64,000 nucleotides of DNA. Source: Pilasporangium apinafurcum. Lineage: Eukaryota; Oomycota; Peronosporomycetes; Pythiales; Pythiaceae. The notes beneath the pieces were generated by a model. It did no database searches. It saw only the letters and a list, made by a program, of their open reading frames with translations, and had not been told where the DNA came from. A program made the translations under genes and the position numbers. Positions 29,631-38,865 of this stretch are shown here, one piece after another; position 1 is the first letter of the stretch, and each line of letters begins with the position of its first letter. The stretch spans positions 201,715 through 265,714 of the forward strand of contig BCKE01000001.1 in NCBI GenBank assembly GCA_001600495.1, written 5' to 3'.

Positions 29631-30046
29631 ACGCAGCTTCTTGGAGTGGAAAGGAAGAGACAACAGGATACGCTGCTAAGCGTGAAGCAAGATACGGCGA
29701 CGATAGTACATTGATTTTGTATCTCTCTTACTTCTCTCTCTCTCGCTTGACGAGAGGAACAGAAGTGAGGAAGGGAATGAAGACCACCGTTGATTTGGAA
29801 TAGATGTTTACGCTGTTGACTTCCTTCGCATGATGTTCTGGAGTCTTTCAAGTATGCGTTTAATGTGAATTGAGTTGTTGTTGTTGTTGTGTTTAGGATA
29901 TGACATTCGTTACTGTGACAGTAGATGAAGCAGCTTAGAGGTCACCATGAAACGGCTGAGCAACTCTGATGCATCAAAGCCCCACGATACTAATAGCAAC
30001 CATATACGGACTGACCGGCAATACATAGACAGACAGCATTAGAAAA
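29631..30046. other. Intergenic region between two plus-strand genes
   Basis: 416 bp containing the EB1 3' UTR and BART-gene promoter. A (TTG)n-like short run occurs near 29875-29893. Nothing else is recognised. Confidence 0.4.
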
Positions 30047-30713
30047 ATGCCGCGTAGCGAAAGCAAGTCTCATCGTGATGAAGAAGACGATGAGTATGAA
30101 ATCGAGAAGAAAAACAGCACAGGAGACTCGGATAGCAAAGCTACCGTAGAATCCCGCACACATAGCGACGAGAAGAAAGGGAGTAATGGCGACGAAGCCG
30201 GCTTAGTGAACAAAGTGATCGAATATTTTTTTAACGATGATGATTTCGCACGAGTCTTTGAGCGGTTTGCGGAAGAAAATTGTCAAATCTTCGATCTGCA
30301 AAGTGAAGAAATGAAGTTGGAGTGAGTTGCTAATTGTCTCAGTTTCGCTTGAATGGATTTTCTTTTCGTGGAACTGATTTCTGTGTATCTTTTATTACAG
30401 ATACACGGAGATCTACAATCAATTCCAGGCGCTCTTTGAAGAAAAGCTTGAAGGTAATGTATCCAAACTCTCCACTTTCTTGAATTAAAGTGAAGTGGTT
30501 GATCGTTCACCTTCACATGGCATGGAAGATTACATTCATGCACAAGGATCGACGGTGAAGGAATTCTACCAGTTGATAAGAGAAGCATACGAGAAAGATC
30601 GCGAGTCCAGCACCGTACTCTGCTCCGAGATCTTAATTGCAACGGCTGACTTTGATGTGTTCGTAATGATGATGAAGCAAACCAAAGAGTCGATGCTGCT
30701 CGCTAAGCGATAG
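30047..30713 (+). CDS. BART-domain protein (ARL2BP/CFAP36 type)
   Basis: Three exons, 30047-30321, 30401-30453 and 30496-30713, 546 nt, 181 aa. After an acidic, Ser-rich N-terminus, residues about 55-110 read KVIEYFFNDDDFARVFERFAEE, MKLEYTEIYNQFQALFEEKLE. This is the BART helical bundle that binds ARL2/ARL3. The C-terminal helices (VKEFYQLIREAYE, SEILIATADFDVFVMMMKQT) complete it. ARL2BP and CFAP36 act in ciliary and mitochondrial ARL signalling, consistent with a flagellate organism and B9D1 nearby. I cannot decide between ARL2BP and CFAP36. Confidence 0.8.
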
Positions 30714-30756
30714 GCACTCAGTGAGGAAAAGAGGAGATCGACTATAAGCGTACAGG

Positions 30757-33327
30757 TCAACGCTCTGCTGCGGTTTTCTTCCGTAAGCGTTCGACTAGCG
30801 ATGGTAATTTCACTTTGGGTTTCTTTGTTGCATTGCTATTGCTGTTCGTGGACCATGTGATGGTTGGCGCGGCACACTGCTTCTCTTCCTGATTGCCATG
30901 GATATAGTGTTGATTATTGTGATTAGCACCCACGTGACTTTGAGATTTCTTGCTTTTGTGGAGCAGTTTTTGCACACGATACATTGGATCCTGTTGTTTC
31001 TGACGCTCAGCGAGTGCGTGTTGCTGCTTCTGCTTTACCTTTCGCATCTTGTTCCAAAGAGAGGCTGCCAAATTTAGTTCTTTTGGTGGTGATAGTATCT
31101 CTTCCGTGTGATGACTTGGGTTGACAGCCGCTACTTCCAGTCTTTGGTGTAATTGCGGAATCACCACCTCGTCCTCAAAATCATCATTATCTTCTTCTGG
31201 TCCATTTTCCAATTCTGCTTGGTCATCTTGATTACCATTACTATCAGGTGCAAATGCATGGTTCGTCGTCTGGTAATTGACGAAACTCGATGGATCCTCC
31301 CATCCGTCTTCTAGCTCGGGCGGCGCTTGAATCAAATCGTCCAGATTCACTTCATCATAGTCTCCGTCTTGGTCATCTCGACAGACAACCCGTGCCATCT
31401 CCAGTGCATTCGCGAATTTCCGACGAATGTAAAACCCACGGAAAGCTGACTGCACCATCATTGCCGCAGTACTAGCGGTTACAGAGTCTTTTTCTTCCAT
31501 ATCCCTGTCGAGTTTATGCTGGTATTCCACCCTGATACAAGCTTTTCGGCTCAAATACCACCGCTGAATGATCTTGACCGCTCGGTTTATCGCCTCGTTC
31601 CAATGTTGCCACCGTTGAAGGGCCAGCAAGCATTGACTTTTCCGTCGAATATGTACACACTGCAACAACCGCTGCACTTGCTTCTCGTGTAGTATCGTTT
31701 GTTCCATTTTCTTGATATCGTCATGCCACCGAATGGCCCATTCTTCCTCTTTTTGCATGGAAAGTATGTTTAGATGTTCTAGCCGTTTGTCATGCTCATA
31801 TAATCGCCTTCTCTGTGCCTGCTGATCTTCTTCTTCCATTTGTCGATGATCTTGAGCCATTTGCCACCGCCACGCAAACGCCAATTCGTCTTCATAGGTC
31901 ATCATCACTCGGTTCTGAACGCGAATACGTTCTTCCTCTATCGCTCGTAACTGTATTAACACCCTTCGCTGCCTCAATTCTTCACCACGCATCAGTGAGA
32001 GCTCACGGAGCTGCTTTTTCTTGATCTCAGCCTCTAACCGCTGTTTCAACTCGTGACCCGCCACCAATTGCATCATCACATCGTTAAACCTTCGTCTTAA
32101 TGTGCATTTCTCCTCTATTAACCGCTGTTTGCGCTGTGTTTCTTGATGAAACCTCACGAATTGGCGCATGAGCTGTTCTTCCTGTCGCATTAGCGATACT
32201 TCTTGGTGTTGTTTGCGTGTTTCAGCTATAAAATAGTCATGAACCCATCGCGACAGTACTTCTTCATGCTGCATCCACTTGTTTTCCCGCCTTTGTCGTT
32301 TCTTGATGATATAAGTTCGGCATAAAATCTCTTCTTCTGCCATGCGGACGCGTTCCTTTTGCTCTTGTTGTTGTTCTTTGGCTTGTTCTTCTTGTCGTTG
32401 CCATTGCTGTTCCATTTCTTCCATCATCGTGGCAATTTTTTGTTGTTTCTGTTGCTGCTGAACTTGTACGCGAAGTCGTAGTGATTCTCGAGCGAGATGC
32501 TGGGCTTTAATGTGCTCAATTTGTGCGTCTAAATTTTGGTCTGTCGAATTACAGTCATTTGTTGCTGAAGATGAAGGCGTAGCAGAAGAAATGGTATCAA
32601 CATTAGCAGTTTCAATCGCTGGTATAACACTGGTACGCTGCTGATCTTCGACGTGGCTATTGGTTTTGTCGATTGCGTCGCACTTGGCCTGCTCTAGCCG
32701 GTCCAATGAAATTATGACATCCTTCACATGCGGTTCTTCATGGGCTGGTGATGTTGGATGCTGATCTACGCTAAGTAAGAGCGCCTCATTATTTCTGAAG
32801 GGGTTGTTGAGAAAATCGACCAGCACTGGATCAACAGTCGGCTCAATAACCACATTTGCATTGACTTCAGTTGCATTGGTCACATCTCGCTTCGCCTGGA
32901 TTCCTTTTATTTCAGAACTTGCACTAGAATGAGCTGGATCCACTGGTATATGAGTGGAGGCAGCTGAATGAGGAGTGGTTGCACTTGCATTTACGTCTAC
33001 TATTGGTAACAGGAACGTCGTGTGGACTTCCTCAATCTCCTTCGCAATCACATTGAAATACGATTGGTCTGCCTCCTGCACCAGTTTTAGGAACAAATCC
33101 CACGAATGTGAAGAACTTTTTTCTGTTGCAGCTGATGTGAAGCCATGTGAATCCGCCGATTCCAGCTGCTGAGATAAGAGCTGATTTACATCCAGTCGAA
33201 CGTATCCATCACCGCACTGATTCGGACAGATATCATCATCAAATTCAACATCCAACTCTTCGGCTGAGATGGCTGCTAATTCAGCAGCCAGCTCCTGCTC
33301 GAGCGCGAATCGTTCCTGTGCATCCAT
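30757..33327 (-). CDS. Large coiled-coil protein with two IQ motifs
   Basis: Single exon, 856 aa. The N-terminal third is Ser/Ala/Thr-rich and acidic. Residues about 270-560 are an almost continuous, Gln/Glu/Arg-rich coiled coil. Two IQ calmodulin-binding motifs follow: AVKIIQRWYLSRKACIRV (about 579) and MMVQSAFRGFYIRRKFANAL (about 622). The acidic PPELEDGWEDPSSF segment and a basic C-terminus (SLWNKMRKVKQKQQHALAER) come after. The arrangement recalls the N-terminal part of ciliary LRRIQ1-type proteins, but no leucine-rich repeats are present, so the family is left open. Confidence 0.8.
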   Translation of the reverse strand: MDAQERFALEQELAAELAAISAEELDVEFDDDICPNQCGDGYVRLDVNQLLSQQLESADSHGFTSAATEKSSSHSWDLFLKLVQEADQSYFNVIAKEIEEVHTTFLLPIVDVNASATTPHSAASTHIPVDPAHSSASSEIKGIQAKRDVTNATEVNANVVIEPTVDPVLVDFLNNPFRNNEALLLSVDQHPTSPAHEEPHVKDVIISLDRLEQAKCDAIDKTNSHVEDQQRTSVIPAIETANVDTISSATPSSSATNDCNSTDQNLDAQIEHIKAQHLARESLRLRVQVQQQQKQQKIATMMEEMEQQWQRQEEQAKEQQQEQKERVRMAEEEILCRTYIIKKRQRRENKWMQHEEVLSRWVHDYFIAETRKQHQEVSLMRQEEQLMRQFVRFHQETQRKQRLIEEKCTLRRRFNDVMMQLVAGHELKQRLEAEIKKKQLRELSLMRGEELRQRRVLIQLRAIEEERIRVQNRVMMTYEDELAFAWRWQMAQDHRQMEEEDQQAQRRRLYEHDKRLEHLNILSMQKEEEWAIRWHDDIKKMEQTILHEKQVQRLLQCVHIRRKSQCLLALQRWQHWNEAINRAVKIIQRWYLSRKACIRVEYQHKLDRDMEEKDSVTASTAAMMVQSAFRGFYIRRKFANALEMARVVCRDDQDGDYDEVNLDDLIQAPPELEDGWEDPSSFVNYQTTNHAFAPDSNGNQDDQAELENGPEEDNDDFEDEVVIPQLHQRLEVAAVNPSHHTEEILSPPKELNLAASLWNKMRKVKQKQQHALAERQKQQDPMYRVQKLLHKSKKSQSHVGANHNNQHYIHGNQEEKQCAAPTITWSTNSNSNATKKPKVKLPSLVERLRKKTAAER

Positions 33328-33627
33328 CTCAACCGACTCAGCAGCTAGGCTTTGATATTGCCCATACTTGCTCTCTATAGTCTTGAAGTTTAATCAAACA
33401 CAAGGAATTCGATAACACGCTAATTCATTCTCTGTCATCTGGCAACTTCGATCATTGCCGGTGTCGATGCCTATTTATACTTTGGAACCTTTACTTGCTA
33501 GTTTTACTTTAGCTTTGCTACACCATAGTTTCTCATTTGTTCTTTACTTTTGCTATTTCGTTAGCGCTTCAACCTCTAAATAACGATATCACATCAACTT
33601 TGGTCCCATTTTCGTCTGCTTTCTTCA
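33328..33627. other. Intergenic region
   Basis: 300 bp between two minus-strand genes. Nothing beyond presumed UTR and promoter sequence is seen. Confidence 0.4.
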
Positions 33628-35142
33628 TCATTGACGAAAGAGCGTTTCGCTATCATCTTCTTCACCAGCATTATCTTCATCTTCAATGTCCATCATCTCT
33701 TCATCCTCTCCTTCGGATTCCATCTCTTCATCGCCATCTTCGTCACCAAATACTCCACTAACCGCTTGATAAATTCGTTCACATGACCACACAATCGCCA
33801 CCTTATGAGGCGACAACGTACTGAGAATTGCGTGGAAACCGGTGCAACCAATGAAATTCTCAGTCAATACTAAAGCTCGCAGTTGATTCAATGGTCGTTT
33901 CTTCAATATTTTTGAATACTCATCGTTGCTATTGGCAGCACCCGTTTCATCACTTTTCAACATATTGGCAAGAAGAATGGCGTCAGTGTCTGTAAGGATG
34001 TTGCGGCTCACATCCAGCAAAGAGAGTTCGGGGAAAAATGCGTCCAGCCGTTCAAAGAGCGCCTGTGCACCAGCTTCGCCAATAAAATTGTTGCGTAGCA
34101 CCAGTGTCTCCAACCCTCTGAAGCTCAAATTGGTTTCAAAGAGATTTGCGAGCTGCACGATGCCTTTGTCACCCAAGAACGTGGAATCCAGCACTAAATC
34201 CCTCAGTGTGGATGCACTTCTTCCACAGGCAAATGCTTGTAGTACCGCCAATGCGATATCTCCTTCACTGGCGAAATCAAATGGAGCTAGTAGCTCTAGC
34301 GATTTCAAATTCAAACAAGCACCAAGTTGGAACGCACGTGTGATTTCAACTAGAATTTGAGACCCACGTGAAGTTTTACTCAAACCACCAGACAAATGTG
34401 GTAATGATTGCTGGTCTTGACGCTGCTGAGTGGACGAAAGTGCACGTGGAAAAACGACTCCACCCTTCAAATTTTCCTGGTTTGTGCGGTTCGAGATCGT
34501 GAGCCGCTCAAGATTCTTGCAATTGAGCAACAAATCCGTCAGAAATCCTTCAGACGGCAGTGAGCATGCCATAAAAGGTCGGCTGGCATCGAAATTCAGC
34601 TGAGTTACAAGCAATGGTGCATGCTGTCGCATGAATTCGTTCACTCCACGTGCCCGTAATACTTCAAAGCCGTCCAAAAAACTGAAAACCCGGCCGAGTA
34701 AGTTCATATCATCATTCAACAGGAAAGAACAGCCACTCAAAGCTGACTGCGTGCGCTGCCGCTTCAATCGATGCATCGAATCGTTCGCATCCAAGTCCAT
34801 GCTATTTGCGCGAAAGCTGGTGCGCTCCACCAGCTGAGCAGCCGTGGGTACAGCTGCCGATCTTCGGAAATGCGTCACCAACGACTGAATCCGTCGCTCC
34901 AGCGTTTGATAGTTCGTGTATTCGTCCATGGAATGGGCTGCATGATAGAGCATCCACTCCAATCGCTGCAAGAGCGTTGGCATAGGCAGCGTTTGCTGCT
35001 GCGTGATACTCAACGCAGGATGGTTGCGCAGCCGTAGCATCATTTCCTTGCGTACCTGCACATGCGCAGTGGTGTGCCAGGACTTGCCGCGCGCAATAAG
35101 TGATACGGCACCGGTGGTTGTTGGTATTGGAGAAGCCACCAT
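33628..35142 (-). CDS. KIX-like / F-box-like / leucine-rich-repeat protein, paralogue A
   Basis: Single exon, 504 aa. Residues about 20-95 form a KIX-like helical region: HVQVRKEMMLRLRNHPALS and LLQRLEWMLYHAAHSMDEYTNYQTLERRIQSL, similar to the Mediator/CBP KIX pattern. Residues about 140-180 (LLNDDMNLLGRVFSFLDGFEVLRARGVNEF) look like an F-box. LRRs of the ribonuclease-inhibitor type follow (CKNLERLTISNRT, LKSLELLAPFDF, LRDLVLDSTFLGDKGIVQLA, LETLVLRNNFIGEAGAQALF, LSLLDVSRNILTDTDAILLA). The tail is very acidic. A ubiquitin-ligase adaptor or transcription-linked scaffold role is conceivable but unproven. It is tandem with paralogue B. Confidence 0.85.
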   Translation of the reverse strand: MVASPIPTTTGAVSLIARGKSWHTTAHVQVRKEMMLRLRNHPALSITQQQTLPMPTLLQRLEWMLYHAAHSMDEYTNYQTLERRIQSLVTHFRRSAAVPTAAQLVERTSFRANSMDLDANDSMHRLKRQRTQSALSGCSFLLNDDMNLLGRVFSFLDGFEVLRARGVNEFMRQHAPLLVTQLNFDASRPFMACSLPSEGFLTDLLLNCKNLERLTISNRTNQENLKGGVVFPRALSSTQQRQDQQSLPHLSGGLSKTSRGSQILVEITRAFQLGACLNLKSLELLAPFDFASEGDIALAVLQAFACGRSASTLRDLVLDSTFLGDKGIVQLANLFETNLSFRGLETLVLRNNFIGEAGAQALFERLDAFFPELSLLDVSRNILTDTDAILLANMLKSDETGAANSNDEYSKILKKRPLNQLRALVLTENFIGCTGFHAILSTLSPHKVAIVWSCERIYQAVSGVFGDEDGDEEMESEGEDEEMMDIEDEDNAGEEDDSETLFRQ

Positions 35143-36454
35143 AGTGGTGTATCCGAGCAGCTACCAAATGGAGCTCTTGGGTGTTGTGTAGCTCTTCGCT
35201 TTGTGGAGTAAAATCAGATGTGAGTCATGGCACCACATTTCTCACACTCTTTGACTTCCAGCTGCTAGTGGCTTCGAGAATGAACTAAGAACTATCGTCT
35301 GCCTGTCCATATGGTATGCAGGGATGTGGTGGTCACATCCAATGCTGACCGTAGGAGCTTCATTCACGAGTGATCTGCACAGCGTTACGCTAGACTATGT
35401 CATCGCTAATATTGTTGGTGGATTTTTGGTACTCATCTTTTCTATGGAAATTATTCGAACAAGAATAAATTACATCTAGAAAATATACAACAGATCGGAA
35501 TTTATATCAATTACAGTAAGTAAAAAAATTGCGGTCACTTTCGAAATGTGGAGATATCAGGATAAAAGAAGAAAAAAAAACTAGAATGGAAATCGAGCTA
35601 GAATGTCATCAAGAAATTCGCAAGGTAGGCCATGGTTGAGAGTGACTAGCGTATATGTCTTAGCATAGTAGACGTGTGACACCGAATGTGGGACGTAGGC
35701 TGCATGATACAGTTAGCCGATTGCAAAAAACGCAAACTAGCAATAACAATAAAAAAAAGAAAAGAAAATGTCACAAGTTTTTCATACCGATTTATTGTTT
35801 CTTTCAAAGTCTTCCTTCATATAATTTACATCCGAATATTAAACTAAAATTAAGTAAATTATCTGTGAGACGAAGCTTAAGGAACCGTATAGACAGAATC
35901 CACACAAAAAAATAATAAAAAATCGCCATTTTTTGTGACAGAAAGAATATTTACTGGAAATTTTAATGGATCCTAATTGACATGAGACTGGATGGCTACA
36001 CTTGAAGAACTTTCGTCAACTGAACGGATCGACCCATGCACTGAATCGCTTGGCTTCACTCGTTTGCGAGCTCCCCTCCCCCCCAAAAAAATTTGGGTTT
36101 TGCTTTGGAAATATCATCCACTGACACACATACGATATGATACGCTACGCGCTGAACACTATCGTCATCACTGATGGCCTGAGGATTTTGGATGGTTTAA
36201 CTCACAATAAACTAACCACCTCCAACTGTGCCATTCTGGTTTCTGATTTGTCCACTTTCCTGTGTTCTCGCACACATCAAATCGACTTGACTACAAAGCT
36301 ACTTGCCTGGTCGCAGGTACACACAGTGGCACACAATGACATTTTCATTGGTCAGGTACTTGCTTTCGTCTTCACAGATAAACAACGGTGGCATCCCCCT
36401 GCTCTTGAGCTTTTCGTTATTTTTGATGTATACATGTCTCTTGATCACTTGCTG
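35143..36454. other. Gene-poor spacer between KIX/F-box/LRR paralogues
   Basis: 1.3 kb with A-rich runs (35565-35580, 35750-35770) and a C-run/A-run junction near 36075-36092. A 108-codon open frame (36137-36463) has no recognisable motif and overlaps the 3' end of paralogue B in antisense. I see no supported gene. Confidence 0.45.
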
Positions 36455-38026
36455 TTACCTTAAATTTGCGCACATCGCACGCACAAACGCCTGAAAGCCG
36501 TTCTGCCCAATGTAGTTCCCTTGTAACAGTAGTTTTTGAATGGTTGGCATGCACGTAGACTCTTGCTTGTCTGCACGGCAGCGTTGAGTGATCGTTGGAT
36601 CACTACTGCTGCTCACTCTATTACCTAAGCAGAATGCTTCAGCAAGAGTTGCGGCATCTACATCAGTGATGATGTTCCGACTCAAATCCAAAGTCTGTAG
36701 CGCTGGAAGATATGATAAACTCTGCATCAGTGCTCGACCCCCAGCCTGACCGACAAAATTGTCGCAGATGACTAGCGTTTCCAACTCGCGAAAGCATGGA
36801 TTGTGCTGTCGCGCCGCGCGTTCAAAGAGCTGTGTGACCTGCGGCAGCAGTTCATCATCCATATACGTCGAATCCAGAACCAAATCCTTTAAAGCCCGAT
36901 AGGAAGCGGGAGCTGTTTTCGTCAGAGAAAACTTGTCTCTGGGAGTCATGAACGCTTGAAGAAAGCGCACAAGTACAATGCTCTCCGCAGAACAGGTAAA
37001 TGGCGCGCGTAAAACGAGCGTTTGCAATTTTAAACAAGCTCCTTGTTCAAACGCCGCAGCGATATCGTCAAGTAGATTTGCGCCGGAGCGTTCTTTCGAT
37101 AAATTGGCTCGAATCGCGGAACAAAGGAACGATTGTGCGCCGAAACGAGTGGTGATACCAGTATTTGGCGCTCTACGAGAGTTGGTGATAGTCAAATTCT
37201 TCAGATTTGTGCATTTCATCAGTAAAGTTTTGATGTATTCGCTCCTCTGAAGCTTCTGAGAAGCGTAATGAATAGCATCCAAATGCAATGATTTGACCAT
37301 TTGTGATGCATTAAGGGCGAGAAAGCGATTCACTGCTTGACACTTGAGCGTCTCCCTCCCCGTCAAGAAACTGAACACGTGGCCAAGCAGATTGAGATCG
37401 TCGTTCAGTATGAAACTGCTGCTGGTTGTCGATACCGAGGTAACACACACAGAAATCTTGACAGCCGAACATCCTCGATGGCGTTTGGAATGGGACCACT
37501 GAACTGGCGTGGTACTATCTGCATTTAGTCGTTTGTTGCGAGAGCAAGATACGCGAGCGAATCGCCTTTCCAACTGAGCCCCAAGCGCTTGTAGTCGTCG
37601 CTCCAACGTATCCATGTTGCTGTATTCCTCAAAAGAATCGGCTGCACAATATAAATGCCATTCCAGATGTTGTAATAGCGTTGGCGGCACAACGGCGTAT
37701 GCATTTACCACGGACGTAGAATCATTAATAGATGATGTTGTTGGAAGCGATTCATGTAGTCCACGTAGTGTTGGATGTAATTCCACCAGCCGCAAAAGCA
37801 AGCGTCTTCGCGTCAGCTCATGGGTGTGACGGTGCCAGGGCTTAATTTGCGTGTTTGGAGTGTGTGCATCTACGTGTTCCACCGCCTCTGTCACCATGGG
37901 TGCAGTAGTTATTCTTGTGGTAAATTCAATTATGTTCATGGTAATGATGGCCAGAAATGGAGAGATAGGGAGATTCAAAAGAAAACGACCAGTGTGGAGG
38001 AAGAGATTGGTGGGTGAAGAAGCCAT
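36455..38026 (-). CDS. KIX-like / F-box-like / leucine-rich-repeat protein, paralogue B
   Basis: Single exon, 523 aa from the ATG at 38026; starts at M30 (MNIIEF) or M44 (MVTEAVEHVD) are also plausible because the first 29 residues are hydrophobic and absent from paralogue A. The order matches A: KIX-like helices (ELTRRRLLLRLVELHP, LLQHLEWHLYCAADSFEEYSNMDTLERRLQAL), F-box-like (FILNDDLNLLGHVFSFLTGRETLKCQAVNRFL), and LRRs (CTNLKNLTITNSR, LKDLVLDSTYMDDELL, LETLVICDNFVGQAGGRALM, LQTLDLSRNIITDVDAATLA). It lacks the acidic tail of A. The two proteins have clearly diverged, so the duplication is old. Confidence 0.83.
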   Translation of the reverse strand: MASSPTNLFLHTGRFLLNLPISPFLAIITMNIIEFTTRITTAPMVTEAVEHVDAHTPNTQIKPWHRHTHELTRRRLLLRLVELHPTLRGLHESLPTTSSINDSTSVVNAYAVVPPTLLQHLEWHLYCAADSFEEYSNMDTLERRLQALGAQLERRFARVSCSRNKRLNADSTTPVQWSHSKRHRGCSAVKISVCVTSVSTTSSSFILNDDLNLLGHVFSFLTGRETLKCQAVNRFLALNASQMVKSLHLDAIHYASQKLQRSEYIKTLLMKCTNLKNLTITNSRRAPNTGITTRFGAQSFLCSAIRANLSKERSGANLLDDIAAAFEQGACLKLQTLVLRAPFTCSAESIVLVRFLQAFMTPRDKFSLTKTAPASYRALKDLVLDSTYMDDELLPQVTQLFERAARQHNPCFRELETLVICDNFVGQAGGRALMQSLSYLPALQTLDLSRNIITDVDAATLAEAFCLGNRVSSSSDPTITQRCRADKQESTCMPTIQKLLLQGNYIGQNGFQAFVRAMCANLR

Positions 38027-38865
38027 GGATGGTCATGAGAGCGTGAGAAATTGAGAGATAGGGGATATTTTCGTTAAATCGACGTTGAAGAAGTGCCACA
38101 CTGAACCGTCTTGTCTGTTGGTGGGATTTGTTCAACTTCGCATACCAACTTATGCTTTCGACATACGTCTCAGACGTCAGCTACCACTGTAGTTATGGAA
38201 AAATCTCTTCTACTTTTTCCTTATTGGTTGAGCCGAATGGAGGGTGGACAGAAAACAGAAGACACAGAGAGCACAACCAATGAAGAAGACAGCGAAGAAG
38301 CCCAGTTCTCGGTTCAGTCCAGCAATCGATTAAGTGGAGTACCCACCAACGCATCTCTACGTGAAATCTGGACAGGAAGTTCCGGGTATTTGAAAGGAGT
38401 AAAAGGAGTTCAGAAATGATACTTAACGTAAAAATCGATTAATCAAATGCGAAATGACAACGTGTGCACAAGATTGATGCATTTGTCTGGACCGATGGGA
38501 CCCTCAGCACCTTTACTTCATTAGCCAACGCAAGCTATTATCCATCGTCGGTGCATCGTAATGCAGCCTTTTGCTGCTCCCAAAATCCAACTGTTGGAGT
38601 TTACGTGTTGCTATGTGTTCATGGGCTGAAGCTTCTTTGAAGGTAACGTAGAAATGCTATTTGGTTCGAAATTATGATGTGAGACTGGAATGCTATCGTC
38701 ACCCGAGCCTCCCGTCTGCTTCGGGCTAAATAAGTTTCTCATCAGATGAACCACAAAGGAGATCATCATATAAGAGTCATCACAAAATAATGAGGGTATA
38801 TGAATAGATTACGATACACACTTATCAAGACAAAAATCAGGCACGCTTAATATTCTTGCTCATCT
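38027..38865. other. Intergenic region, no gene supported
   Basis: 839 bp. A 102-codon plus-strand frame (38111-38419) contains an acidic Ser/Glu-rich segment but no recognisable domain. It could encode a small protein; support is too weak to call one. Confidence 0.4.

Noticed and set aside
36137-36463. 108-aa plus-strand protein between LRR paralogues
   Set aside because: No motif, no conserved texture, and it overlaps the 3' end of paralogue B in antisense.
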